Source: Bradyrhizobium sp. 138
GTDB lineage: Bacteria > Pseudomonadota > Alphaproteobacteria > Rhizobiales > Xanthobacteraceae
Assembly: GCF_023074075.1 (NCBI RefSeq)
Contig: NZ_JADPKT010000074.1
Location: forward strand, 120,397 to 184,396
Reading direction: 5' to 3'
DNA: 64,000 bases
Shown: one piece after another, positions 46,690-54,858 of the stretch
Position numbering within the stretch: the stretch's first letter is position 1
Layout of the letters: each line of letters starts with the position of its first letter
Position numbers and translations under genes: made by a program
The notes under the pieces: model-generated
Databases searched by the model: none
What the model was told of the DNA's origin: nothing
The model's input: the letters and a program-made list of their open reading frames with translations, nothing else

Positions 46690-47202
46690 CTACGGCGTCT
46701 TGATCCCCATCGCCTTCAGCGCATCCAGCATCTTCGCTGGCGGGGACATCTTGATCTGCGGCGCCTTGCCCGTCTCTAGCAGGCTCTTCAATCCGGAGAG
46801 GATCGCCGGCCAGCCGGTGCGGCCTCCGGAAAGGATGTCGTCGCTGAGCTCGCGGTCGTGGCGTTCGCTCATGGTGAGGCGGACCGCTTCGCCGGCGGGC
46901 TCGATCTCGTAAGTGACGAGCGTGGTGCCGAGCTTTTCCACGAGATCGGGCCAATTGACGTTCCAGCTCACCGTGAGCTTCCTCGGCGGCACGTGCTCGA
47001 ACACTTCGCCCGAGATGTGCTCGGACCCATCAGGTGCGCGCACGATGAAATTGCCGCCGAGTTTCGGCTCCATCTCAACGGCAAAGCCGGAGAAGTACTG
47101 CTTGCTGAAGTCGGCGGAGGTCAGCGCGTCCCACACCTTCTCCGGCGTCGAGGCGATGTAGATGGTGTATATGGTCAGTGGCTTGAATTGATCGATATTC
47201 AT
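46690..47202 (-). CDS. SRPBCC/AHSA1-domain protein, second copy
   Basis: 170 residues with a helix-grip fold: STPEKVWDALTSADFSKQYFSGFAVEMEPKLGG, followed by GEVFEHVPPRKLTVSWNV and a C-terminal helix LSGLKSLLETGKAP. SRPBCC proteins bind hydrophobic ligands. The last gene of an ArsR-SRPBCC-SRPBCC operon; its ATG overlaps the stop of the upstream gene by one base (TGATG), which couples translation. The two SRPBCC proteins share WPAILSGLKSLLETGKAP, so they arose by duplication. Confidence 0.88.
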   Translation of the reverse strand: MNIDQFKPLTIYTIYIASTPEKVWDALTSADFSKQYFSGFAVEMEPKLGGNFIVRAPDGSEHISGEVFEHVPPRKLTVSWNVNWPDLVEKLGTTLVTYEIEPAGEAVRLTMSERHDRELSDDILSGGRTGWPAILSGLKSLLETGKAPQIKMSPPAKMLDALKAMGIKTP

Positions 47203-47669
47203 CACGCAAATCCTTCGATGTCGAGCGCGGCGGGCGGGATCGTCGGCGCCTTGCCGGTTTCGAGCAGGCTCTTGAGCCCGGAGAGAATGGCGGGCCAGCC
47301 CTTGGAGATGCCGTCGAGCAGCTTGCTGCCTGTGGTGAAGCCTTCGTGGGTCACCGTCAGCTTTACGAGATTGCCGTAGGGCGCCAAAGTGAAGACGACT
47401 TTCGTCGCCGCCTCGTTCCGCATCTCCTCCATCAGCTCGTGCTTGAACGTGTAGGAAAGCCGCCGCGGCCGATCGGCCTCGAGGATCTCGCCGGTGTCCG
47501 TGATCTTGCCGCCCATCACGAGGGCAAGGGGCGAGCCGACCTTCCAGTCGGACCTGACTTCGGTGTCGAACCAGTACTGGCGCGTGAACTCGCTGTCGGT
47601 CAGCGCCTCCCACAGCTTTTCCGGCGTGGTCTCGATATAGGTCACGTAGACGAATTCCGGCTTACTCAT
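47202..47669 (-). CDS. SRPBCC/AHSA1-domain protein, first copy
   Basis: 155 residues: VYVTYIETTPEKLWEALTDSEFTRQYWFDTEVRSDWKVGSP, GEILEADRPRRLSYTFKHEL and the terminal helix GWPAILSGLKSLLETGKAP. It is the middle gene between ArsR (overlap of eight bases) and the second SRPBCC gene (TGATG overlap). ArsR-SRPBCC pairs of this kind are very common; the ligand is not known. It might respond to a small hydrophobic compound sensed by the pair. Confidence 0.9.
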   Translation of the reverse strand: MSKPEFVYVTYIETTPEKLWEALTDSEFTRQYWFDTEVRSDWKVGSPLALVMGGKITDTGEILEADRPRRLSYTFKHELMEEMRNEAATKVVFTLAPYGNLVKLTVTHEGFTTGSKLLDGISKGWPAILSGLKSLLETGKAPTIPPAALDIEGFA

Positions 47670-47976
47670 CGCGCTTCTCCAACTGACGTTTCAACTCGCC
47701 GAGCGCGGCGAGCTTGCCGCGCTCGAATTTCTTGATCCAGCGTTCACCGATCTGATGGATCGGCACCGGGTTGAGGTAGTGCAGCTTCTCGCGGCCATGC
47801 CTGATGGCGGTGACCAGATTGGCCTCCTCCAGAATCGCAAGGTGCTTGGTCACGGCCTGCCGCGTCATCGCAAGGCCCTCGCAGAGCTCGTTCAGCGTCT
47901 GGCCGTTCCTGGCGTGAAGCCGGTCCAGCAGCGAGCGTCGTGATGCATCGGCCAGCGCTTTGAAGACCTCATTCAT
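47662..47976 (-). CDS. ArsR-family regulator of the SRPBCC operon
   Basis: 104 residues of winged-helix type: VFKALADASRRSLLDRLHARNGQTLNELCEGLAMTRQAVTKHLAILEEANLV, wing AIRHGREKLHYLNPVPIHQI. No ELCVCD metal site; the only cysteine is in ELCEGL. The ATG at 47976 has no clear ribosome site and could be read as a leaderless message; alternative in-frame starts lie up to six codons upstream. It overlaps the first SRPBCC gene, and a palindrome lies just before it. Confidence 0.88.
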   Translation of the reverse strand: MNEVFKALADASRRSLLDRLHARNGQTLNELCEGLAMTRQAVTKHLAILEEANLVTAIRHGREKLHYLNPVPIHQIGERWIKKFERGKLAALGELKRQLEKRDE

Positions 47977-47990
47977 GGCAAGCATAATAG

Positions 47991-48006
47991 GCAACCAAAT
48001 GGTTGC
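47991..48006. promoter_or_regulatory. Palindrome GCAACCA-AA-TGGTTGC, candidate ArsR operator
   Basis: A perfect 7+2+7 inverted repeat 15 bases upstream of the ArsR start. CAACCA/TGGTTG sites next to ArsR-SRPBCC operons are known in related bacteria from memory. It could also affect the divergent LVIVD gene, 86 bases away. Confidence 0.7.
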
Positions 48007-48091
48007 GTGTCAAGGCGGATCTTTGGCGCGCGCAATCGGCCATGCTAGCTTCGACGCTCAGCCAACGCAGATTGGCTCCGGGAGGACCTTC

Positions 48092-49537
48092 ATGTTCCGT
48101 CGCGTGTCGCTTGCTGCCGCCCTCGTTCTTTTCGCTTGCAGCACCGTGGTCGAGGCCCAGAAGCAAACCATCGGCGCGCCGCCCGAAGCGTCCAACATGA
48201 GGCTCGTCGGTATGAGCGACCTCCAGGCCCGCAGCGCCTATCAGCCGACCATCCATCACCAGGGCAATCGCTGGATCGCCTATATCGGCCATCACGGCGG
48301 CACCGACGACGTGCCCGCGCCCGTCAACCCGATGACGGGCAAGGCCGAGCCGAACGGAACCTCGATCGTCGACGTCACCGATCCCGCGCGTCCGAAATAT
48401 CTGCGGCATCTGCCGGGGCAGGAGGGCAAGTACGAATCCGGCGGCGCGCAGATGGTGCGGGTCTGCGACGGCAAGGCGTTGCCGAAGGGTGATCCCAACG
48501 CGGTCTACATGCTGCGCACTTTCGGCAGCGAGGCGCATGAGATCTGGAACGTCAGCGACCCCGCCAGTCCGGTGCTCATCACGCGCATCGGCGGCCTGAA
48601 GGACACGCACAAGAGCTGGTGGGAATGCGACACCGGCATTGCCTATCTCGTCTCCGGCGCGCCGGACTGGCGCACGCGGCGCATGACGCAGGTCTATGAT
48701 CTCTCCGATCCCGCGCGTCCGCAGAAGATCCGCGACTTTGGCCTGCCGGGTCAGGAGCCCAGCTCGACCGGTGCGGTGCCGACCGAGTTGCACGGGCCGA
48801 TCTCGACCGGGCCCGACGGCAACCGCGTTTATTTCGGCTACGGCACCAACAAGGGCGGCATCCTGCAGATCGTCGACCGCGACAAGCTCCTGAACGGGCC
48901 GAAGGAGCCGACGCCGGACAATCTGCGTTATCCCGAGATTGCGCGCATGCCGATGTCCGCCTTCAACGGCGCTCACACCACGTTCCCGATGCTCGACATG
49001 CCCATCGCCGAGTTCGCCGAGGACAAGGACGGCAAGACCCGCGACATCGTCATGATCGTGAACGAGGCGATCCTCAATGAATGCAGCGAGGCGAGGCAGA
49101 TGGTGTGGTTCGCCGACGTCACCACCGAGACACGGCCGATGGTGATCTCCAGCTACACCGTGCCGGAGGCGAGCGGGCAGTTCTGCCAGCGCGGCGGCCG
49201 CTTCGGCGCGCATTCCTCGAACGAGAGCATGGCGCCGGTCTATTACAAGAAGATGGCCTTCATCGCCTTCTTCAATGCCGGCGTGCGCGCGCTCGACATC
49301 CGCGATCCCTATCATCCCAAGGAGGTCGGCTACTTCATTCCGTCGATCACGGCCGCCACCGACAGGCGCTGCATCCCGATCGAGGGCGGCGAGCGCTGCA
49401 AGGTCGCGATCCAGACCAACAATGTCGAGACGGATGACCGCGGCTACATCTACATCGTCGACCGCGCCAATACCGGTCTGCATATTCTCGAACTGACGGG
49501 ACCGGCTCGCGCGGCGGCGGGCTTGCCGAAGAATTGA
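48092..49537 (+). CDS. LVIVD-repeat exported protein
   Basis: 481 residues with a signal peptide (LAAALVLFACSTVVEA). LFAC could be a lipobox, though Phe at -2 is unusual, so it is either a lipoprotein or a periplasmic protein cut after VEA. The rest repeats the beta-propeller-like LVIVD unit, for example GTSIVDVTDPARPKYLRHLP, HEIWNVSDPASPVLITRIGG and QVYDLSDPARPQKIRDF. There are eight or so copies up to GLHILEL. GGGAGGACCTTC precedes the ATG. Function unknown; such proteins are surface or periplasmic. Confidence 0.85.
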   Translation: MFRRVSLAAALVLFACSTVVEAQKQTIGAPPEASNMRLVGMSDLQARSAYQPTIHHQGNRWIAYIGHHGGTDDVPAPVNPMTGKAEPNGTSIVDVTDPARPKYLRHLPGQEGKYESGGAQMVRVCDGKALPKGDPNAVYMLRTFGSEAHEIWNVSDPASPVLITRIGGLKDTHKSWWECDTGIAYLVSGAPDWRTRRMTQVYDLSDPARPQKIRDFGLPGQEPSSTGAVPTELHGPISTGPDGNRVYFGYGTNKGGILQIVDRDKLLNGPKEPTPDNLRYPEIARMPMSAFNGAHTTFPMLDMPIAEFAEDKDGKTRDIVMIVNEAILNECSEARQMVWFADVTTETRPMVISSYTVPEASGQFCQRGGRFGAHSSNESMAPVYYKKMAFIAFFNAGVRALDIRDPYHPKEVGYFIPSITAATDRRCIPIEGGERCKVAIQTNNVETDDRGYIYIVDRANTGLHILELTGPARAAAGLPKN

Positions 49538-49591
49538 CGATGTGGCGCGCGGTGCCAGGGCAATCGCATGTGGAGAGATTTCGCCCGTGGC

Positions 49592-49724
49592 CATCCTTCG
49601 AGACGCCCGCCTTCGGCGGGCCCTCAGGATGAGGATCGAGTGCGCGGCGGTCGTTTCAACGAGCACCGATGCTGCTTAGCCTCATCCTGAGGAGACCGCG
49701 AAGCGGTCGTCTCGAAGGACGAGG
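49592..49724. repeat. CATCCTTCGAGACG / CGTCTCGAAGGACGAGG dispersed repeat
   Basis: CCTTCGAGACGCC...GGCGGGCCCTCAGGATGAGG on the left and CTCATCCTGAGGAGACCGCG...GTCTCGAAGGACGAGG on the right form large inverse arms. Found between the LVIVD gene and the exporter. Confidence 0.85.
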
Positions 49725-49832
49725 CGCGCGCTCGGTCTCGATTGCCCTTGTCGCGCGCGGGACGGAATAAGCGCGCTTCCGTTCCCGCCCGTCCCATGCA
49801 TTAATACCTCCAAACCGCAGCGAGTCTCGCCC

Positions 49833-50453
49833 ATGATGTCCATGCAAGCCTATCTCGCCTTCGTCGCCGCCTGCATTGCGCTGGCGCTGCTGCCGGGGCC
49901 GATCGTCACTCTCGTCATCGCCAACGGCCTGCGCCACGGCACGCGCGCGGCGCTCATCAATGTTGCCGGCGCGCAGGCCGGGCTTGCCATCGTCATCGGC
50001 ATCGTCGCGGTTGGCCTGACCTCGCTGATGGCGACCATGGGCTACTGGTTCGACTGGGTGCGCTTTGCCGGCGCCGCCTATCTGGTCTGGCTCGGCATCA
50101 GGCTGATCTGGACACCGGTCGAGGGCGTCGATGTCAACGCACCGCCTCCGCCGCCGCGCGGCGGGTTCTTCCTGCAAGGATTCCTGGTGCTGCTGTCGAA
50201 CCCGAAAGTGCTGGTGTTTTTCGGCGCCTTCATCCCGCAGTTCATGGACATGAACCAGCCGCACTTTCCGCAAGTCGCGTTGCTGGGCGCCACCTTCATG
50301 GTCACCGCTGTGGTGACGGATGCGCTCTACGCCATCGCCGCCGGGCGCGCGCGAAAATTCTTCTCGGCGCGCCGCACCCGGATGATGTCGCGCATCTCCG
50401 GCGGCTTCATGATCGGCGGCGGCATCTGGCTGGCGCTGACGCGGGCGAAGTGA
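49833..50453 (+). CDS. LysE/RhtB-family amino-acid exporter
   Basis: 206 residues with six hydrophobic helices. ALALLPGPIVTLVIANGLRHGTRAALINVAGAQAG is the family's helix 1 and following loop with the conserved PGP. A Pro-rich loop (NAPPPPPRGG) is inserted between helices 3 and 4, and LSNPKVLVFFGAFIPQF follows, the usual NPK motif. Exports amino acids or related solutes by proton exchange; the substrate is unknown. Confidence 0.88.
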   Translation: MMSMQAYLAFVAACIALALLPGPIVTLVIANGLRHGTRAALINVAGAQAGLAIVIGIVAVGLTSLMATMGYWFDWVRFAGAAYLVWLGIRLIWTPVEGVDVNAPPPPPRGGFFLQGFLVLLSNPKVLVFFGAFIPQFMDMNQPHFPQVALLGATFMVTAVVTDALYAIAAGRARKFFSARRTRMMSRISGGFMIGGGIWLALTRAK

Positions 50454-50456
50454 GGC

Positions 50457-51260
50457 CTACACCAACAGCTCCGCCTTCAGCTCCACCGCGATCTCCGCAA
50501 AAATCCTTGCCAGCCGTTCGGCCCATTGCTGCTGGCCGGACTGGTCGGCGATGAGATCCTGCCGGATCTCGATGCCGGTGTTGACGAGGCCGCGCGCCTC
50601 GCCGTGCACGGGAATGGTGCAGTCGGTGAGGTCGTTCACCGCATAGGGCTCGTTGTCGCCGACGACGAGATCGCCTTCGGCGCGCAGGAGCCGGAGCAGC
50701 AGCTGCGGCAGCACGGTGTCGCGGTTATACAGCGCGCCGATGTGCCAGGGCCGCGCGACGCCGGCATAAACCGGGGTGAAGCTGTGCAGCGACACCAGCA
50801 CCGTCGGCCGCTCCTCGTGCAGGCGGCGGCTGATCACGGCATCGATGCGATCATGATAGGGCGCGAAGATCTCGCGCCGCCGCGCCGCGCGCTCCCACTC
50901 CGAAATCCCTTCGTTGCCGGGGATCGCGGTGGCTTCGGAGATGACCGGGATCGAGCTTACTGCTTCGGGCGGGCGGTTGCAGTCGATCACGAGCCGCGAA
51001 TAGCGCTGCGCGATCAGATGCGCATCCAGCAGCTTGGCGAGCCGCTCGGCGACGCCGGCGATGCCGATGTCCCAGGCGATGTGCCGCGTCATCTCGCTTG
51101 CCGCGACGCCGAGATCGCCGAGCGCGCGCGGCAGCACCCGCCCGTAATGATCCGCAGTGAGCAGGAAGGGCGATTGTCCCGCCGCATTCACCTCATGCAC
51201 GGGCGGAATGTCCTCCTCGCCGAGCAGTTGATCGGTCGCCTCGGCGGTGTGCTGGTCCAT
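50457..51260 (-). CDS. N-formylglutamate amidohydrolase family protein
   Basis: 267 residues. Active-site-type motifs are TADHYG near 35, RHIAWDIGIAGVAERLAK with the metal/phosphate-binding region, YSRLVIDCNRPP and VSLHSFTPVY. The family includes HutG, which splits N-formylglutamate in histidine degradation; solitary homologues in rhizobia can have other N-acyl substrates. Convergent with the LysE exporter gene, only 3 bases apart. Confidence 0.85.
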   Translation of the reverse strand: MDQHTAEATDQLLGEEDIPPVHEVNAAGQSPFLLTADHYGRVLPRALGDLGVAASEMTRHIAWDIGIAGVAERLAKLLDAHLIAQRYSRLVIDCNRPPEAVSSIPVISEATAIPGNEGISEWERAARRREIFAPYHDRIDAVISRRLHEERPTVLVSLHSFTPVYAGVARPWHIGALYNRDTVLPQLLLRLLRAEGDLVVGDNEPYAVNDLTDCTIPVHGEARGLVNTGIEIRQDLIADQSGQQQWAERLARIFAEIAVELKAELLV

Positions 51261-51335
51261 GCTGATTGCCTATGAAACGATTATTTGTGTAAACGGAGTA
51301 ACGATATTGCACCGACATCGCAACGTTAGAACAGC

Positions 51336-51734
51336 ATGACCTCCGATCGCCTTTTCGTCTACGGCACCCTGATGCGCGGCTTCGACCATCCGATGGCGCG
51401 GCTGCTGGCGGGGCATGCGGATTTTCTGGGCGAGGCGACCTGCCGCGGCCGGCTCGTTCTGGTGAAGCATTATCCGGGATTGCTACTGTCGGAGACGGCC
51501 TCCGACATCGTCCATGGCGAGCTGTTTCGGATGCATGTGCCGGGCGAGCTCCTGGGCGAGCTCGACATGTACGAGGCCTGCGGCGAAGGCTTTCCCGAGC
51601 CGACCGAATATCTGCGCCGGCTGATCGACGTGACGCGCGCCGACGGCGCCGTCGAGAAGGCCTGGACTTATGTCTACAACTGGCCCGTCACCGGTCTGCC
51701 GCTGATCGACTCCGGGCGGTTCTTGGAGCACTAA
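51336..51734 (+). CDS. Gamma-glutamylcyclotransferase (AIG2-like)
   Basis: 132 residues of the small cyclotransferase fold: LFVYGTLMRGFDHPMARLL (glycine-rich substrate loop YGTL), VHGELFRM, and the catalytic glutamate probably in LDMYEACGEGFPEPTEYLRRL. Forms 5-oxoproline from gamma-glutamyl compounds in glutathione turnover. It converges with the chlorite-dismutase-like gene and overlaps its stop codon by four bases. Confidence 0.85.
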   Translation: MTSDRLFVYGTLMRGFDHPMARLLAGHADFLGEATCRGRLVLVKHYPGLLLSETASDIVHGELFRMHVPGELLGELDMYEACGEGFPEPTEYLRRLIDVTRADGAVEKAWTYVYNWPVTGLPLIDSGRFLEH

Positions 51735-52294
51735 GCCGACAGCACCTCCTTCACCACGCGCACGTCGACTTCGCGCTCGACGTAGCTCCACTCTTCGGTC
51801 CGCCTCAGCATCGCAACCAGCTCCTCGAACAGCGAGGCGTGCGCGGGGGCGAATTCGAACCAGGTCAGGAAGTCGAAGGGGCCGCCGAGGTCGCGGCAGT
51901 GGTAGAGCTGGCGCGCGATGGCGGGCAGGAAACGAAGGCTGCTTGCGATGTGGTGCGATCTGTCCTCAAAAATCTTGCGCCGCTCTTCCTGCGTCAGCTC
52001 CCACCAGGCCTGCGATTTGCGGATCGGGATCAGCGCCGCGCTGGTTGCCTCGATCCGGCCGAGCCCGGCCTGCACGGCCACGAGCTGCTGCTTCTCAGGC
52101 CTTTCGGTATAGCGCAAGCTGCTGGCGACGCCGACCAGCCGCCACGCATTGCGCGAGGGCACCAGCGGCAACGAGACAGCCTCGCTGTCGGTCACCGACA
52201 GCGCCGGTACGAAGGGCAGGGGCTCGCCTGTCACGGGCGAGATCGACGTCACCCGCCAGCCGCCACTCTGGCCGCCTCGAAAGGTCCTGAACAT
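51731..52294 (-). CDS. Short (dimeric-type) chlorite dismutase-like haem protein
   Basis: 187 residues, the length of the dimeric chlorite dismutases known from Nitrobacter and Bradyrhizobium-type bacteria. The landmark LVAVQAGLGRIEATSAALIPIRKSQAWWELTQEERRKIF and the haem region RSHHIASSLRFLPAIARQL are present. By alignment from memory, His115 is the proximal ligand and Arg128 the distal Arg that assists O-O bond formation; both are kept, so real chlorite- or peroxide-type chemistry is likely. It is cytoplasmic (no signal peptide). Function in the organism is unknown. Confidence 0.82.
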   Translation of the reverse strand: MFRTFRGGQSGGWRVTSISPVTGEPLPFVPALSVTDSEAVSLPLVPSRNAWRLVGVASSLRYTERPEKQQLVAVQAGLGRIEATSAALIPIRKSQAWWELTQEERRKIFEDRSHHIASSLRFLPAIARQLYHCRDLGGPFDFLTWFEFAPAHASLFEELVAMLRRTEEWSYVEREVDVRVVKEVLSA

Positions 52295-52456
52295 GGGGGT
52301 ATGGAAGCGTGGAACCGGGCGCGGTTCAAGCTTTCCGTCGAATCTTTCGCCCTGTGAATAGCCGGGAGAAGCCCCACGTGCTTCGTATTTCCCGCGGCCA
52401 TCCTTATATGCCTATCCGATTGGCATAATGCCCGACTCACCCCAGAAATCAACTCA

Positions 52457-54481
52457 ATGCGCTTCACGCCCCAATTCCTCGACGAGCTTCGTGCCCGGCT
52501 TTCGGTTTCCGAAGTCGTGGGCAAGCGCGTGAAGTTGAAGAAGGCGGGGCGGGAGTGGAAGGGTCTGTCGCCGTTCCAGCAGGAAAAGACGCCGTCCTTC
52601 TACGTCAACGACCAGAAGGGTTTTTACCACGACTTCTCCTCCGGCAAGCATGGCGACATCATCTCCTTCGTGATGGAGACCGACGGCCTGCCATTTGCCG
52701 AGGCCGTCGAGCGGCTCGCCGGCATGGCCGGCCTTTCGCTGCCGGCGTCGACGCCCGATGCGGCGCGCCAGGAGCAGCGGCGCCGCACGCTGCACGACGT
52801 CATGGATCTCGCCGCGACCTATTTCGCGGAGACGCTGGCCTCGCGCGTCGGCGCGAAGGCGCGCGGCTATCTCGCCGACCGCGCCATCTCGCCGGCGACG
52901 CAATTGCAGTTCCGCCTCGGCTATGCCTCGCCCGATCGCTTCGCGCTGAAGGAGCATCTCGGCAAGCTCGGCGTTTCCGTCGAGGACATGGTCGAGACCG
53001 GGCTGCTGGTGGCCGGCGACGACATTCCGGTGCCTTACGACCGCTTCCGCGACCGTGTGATGTTTCCGATCACGGATCTGCGCGGCCGCGTCATCGCCTT
53101 CGGCGGGCGCGCGCTGGAGAAGGACGTTCCGGCAAAGTACCTGAACTCGCCGGAGACGCCGCTCTTCCACAAGGGCGACAATCTCTACAACCACCAGACC
53201 GCGCGCAAAGCCACCCATGACGGCAGCGCGCTGATCGTGGTCGAGGGGTATGTCGACGTCATCGCGATGGTAACCGCGGGCTTTGCAGGCAGCGTCGCGC
53301 CGCTCGGCACCGCGCTCACCGAAAGCCAGCTCGCGTTGCTCTGGAAGATGGCGGACGAGCCGATCCTCTGCTTCGACGGCGACCGCGCCGGCCAGAAGGC
53401 TGCGTATCGCGCCGCCGATCTCGCGCTGCCCTTCCTCGCACCAGGAAAGAGTCTTCGTTTCGCGCTGTTGCCGGAGGGGCAGGACCCCGACGATCTCGCG
53501 CGCTCGGGGGGGCGCGGCGCGATCGAGGAGGTGATCGGAGCGGCCCGTCCGCTCGCCGACATGATCTGGTCGCGCGAGCTCGAAGGCGGCAATTTCGCCA
53601 CCCCCGAACGTCGCGCCGCGCTGGAAGCGCGCATCAAGGAGCTGACCAACGGCATCCGCGACGAGGTGGTGCGGCGCTATTACCGCGACGAATTCGTCGA
53701 GCGGCTGCAGCGCGCCTTTGCTCCGGACGGCGGGCGCGGCGGCTTCGGCGGCCGGGGCAATTTCCGCCAGGGTGGTGGCGGCCGCCAATTCCAGCCCAGG
53801 GGCGGGGCAGGCGCGAATCGATTCGGTGGCCAAGGATTCGGAGGCCAAGCATTCGGAGGGCGCCGCGGTGCATCCGGCCCCGCCCCGCTACCTTCGGGGC
53901 CCTACCAGGCGGCGAGCCCCCAGCTGGCGGCCAGCCCGATCATGAAGGGCCAGCGCAGCGCCATCTCCCGCCGGGAGGCCCTGATCCTGCAAAGCCTGAT
54001 CAACCACCCCTGGCTGCTGCACGACCATCTCGAGGAGGTCGCGGCCCTGGAGCTCGCCCACCCCGAGGCCCACAAGCTCAGGGCCGGCATCATCGCCGCC
54101 TTCGCCAACGACCATCATCATTCCCCGGACCCCGGCGAGCTCGCCGAGAAGATGCGCAGCGATCTCGACAAGGGCGGATTTTCGCAAGTCCTTCAAAGGG
54201 TTGAGGGCGGGATCACCACCGCGGCGGTGTGGGGCGCCCGCGAAGGCGCAGCCAGGGACGACGTTCTCGCCACCTGGCATCAGCTGGTTGCCTTGCATCG
54301 GCAATGGCATTCACTACTTAGAGAACTGAAAGACGCCGAGCTGGCCTTGGGGGAGGACCCCAGCGAGGCCAATTTGGCGTGGCTGCGTGACGTCAAGGCG
54401 CGTCTGGCCGAGGTCGACGGCACCGAAGCCCTGATCGAGGGTTTTGGTGAGCTGTCGGGCCGGTTCCAGAAGAGCATGTGA
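52457..54481 (+). CDS. dnaG: DNA primase DnaG
   Basis: 674 residues. The N-terminal zinc-ribbon region is recognisable (KLKKAGREWKGLSPFQQEKTPSF) but has no Cys/His ligands (Ser38, Gln41, Asp59, Ser62). The TOPRIM catalytic core has VEGYVDVIAMVTAGFAGSVAPLGTALTESQ and the metal-binding CFDGDRAGQKAA. A Gly/Phe/Arg-rich linker (about 425-490, with FGGRGNFRQGGGGRQF) leads to the DnaB-interaction helicase-binding domain at the end. It makes primers for replication; the next gene in the macromolecular synthesis order, rpoD, follows 377 bases later. Confidence 0.96.
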   Translation: MRFTPQFLDELRARLSVSEVVGKRVKLKKAGREWKGLSPFQQEKTPSFYVNDQKGFYHDFSSGKHGDIISFVMETDGLPFAEAVERLAGMAGLSLPASTPDAARQEQRRRTLHDVMDLAATYFAETLASRVGAKARGYLADRAISPATQLQFRLGYASPDRFALKEHLGKLGVSVEDMVETGLLVAGDDIPVPYDRFRDRVMFPITDLRGRVIAFGGRALEKDVPAKYLNSPETPLFHKGDNLYNHQTARKATHDGSALIVVEGYVDVIAMVTAGFAGSVAPLGTALTESQLALLWKMADEPILCFDGDRAGQKAAYRAADLALPFLAPGKSLRFALLPEGQDPDDLARSGGRGAIEEVIGAARPLADMIWSRELEGGNFATPERRAALEARIKELTNGIRDEVVRRYYRDEFVERLQRAFAPDGGRGGFGGRGNFRQGGGGRQFQPRGGAGANRFGGQGFGGQAFGGRRGASGPAPLPSGPYQAASPQLAASPIMKGQRSAISRREALILQSLINHPWLLHDHLEEVAALELAHPEAHKLRAGIIAAFANDHHHSPDPGELAEKMRSDLDKGGFSQVLQRVEGGITTAAVWGAREGAARDDVLATWHQLVALHRQWHSLLRELKDAELALGEDPSEANLAWLRDVKARLAEVDGTEALIEGFGELSGRFQKSM

Positions 54482-54858
54482 TGAAAGAATCATGCGGACG
54501 GCCGGGCTAGGTACCGCTAAAAGACTCGCCAAATCCTGGGTTTGGCGGCAAAAACAGGGTTAATCGAGGCTTAACGGTCTTGTAGCACTTTGGCCCAGAG
54601 GCGGCCGCAGGCAGAACAGACGCGTCAGGAATGAATCCGCGCAATCGCTGTTGGCACTACACCTGCATCCGCTGCGACAAAGAAAGCTGACGAAGCGTTA
54701 GGCAATTCCGGCGAGAGAGAGTTGGGGGTGGCGAGAGACATGCGCGCCGCCCTTTCCGTGTCGAGAGCTGCCGAAGCGAGAGCGTCGAGCAACAGGTTCA
54801 TGTGAATTCACGCGGACGCGGCCAAGCGTCTCGCATGAAGCGCGTTTAGGAGCAATGG
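54482..54858. promoter_or_regulatory. rpoD upstream region (377 bases, no gene)
   Basis: Between dnaG and rpoD. AT-rich AACAGGGTTAATCGAGGCTTAACGG near 54552 is the most promoter-like stretch. No clear sigma-32 or sigma-70 consensus is seen, and the region's frames are poor. It probably holds the rpoD promoters and a long leader. Confidence 0.5.

Noticed and set aside
48136..48492. Frames inside the LVIVD gene on both strands
   Set aside because: Shadows of the strongly biased true frame.
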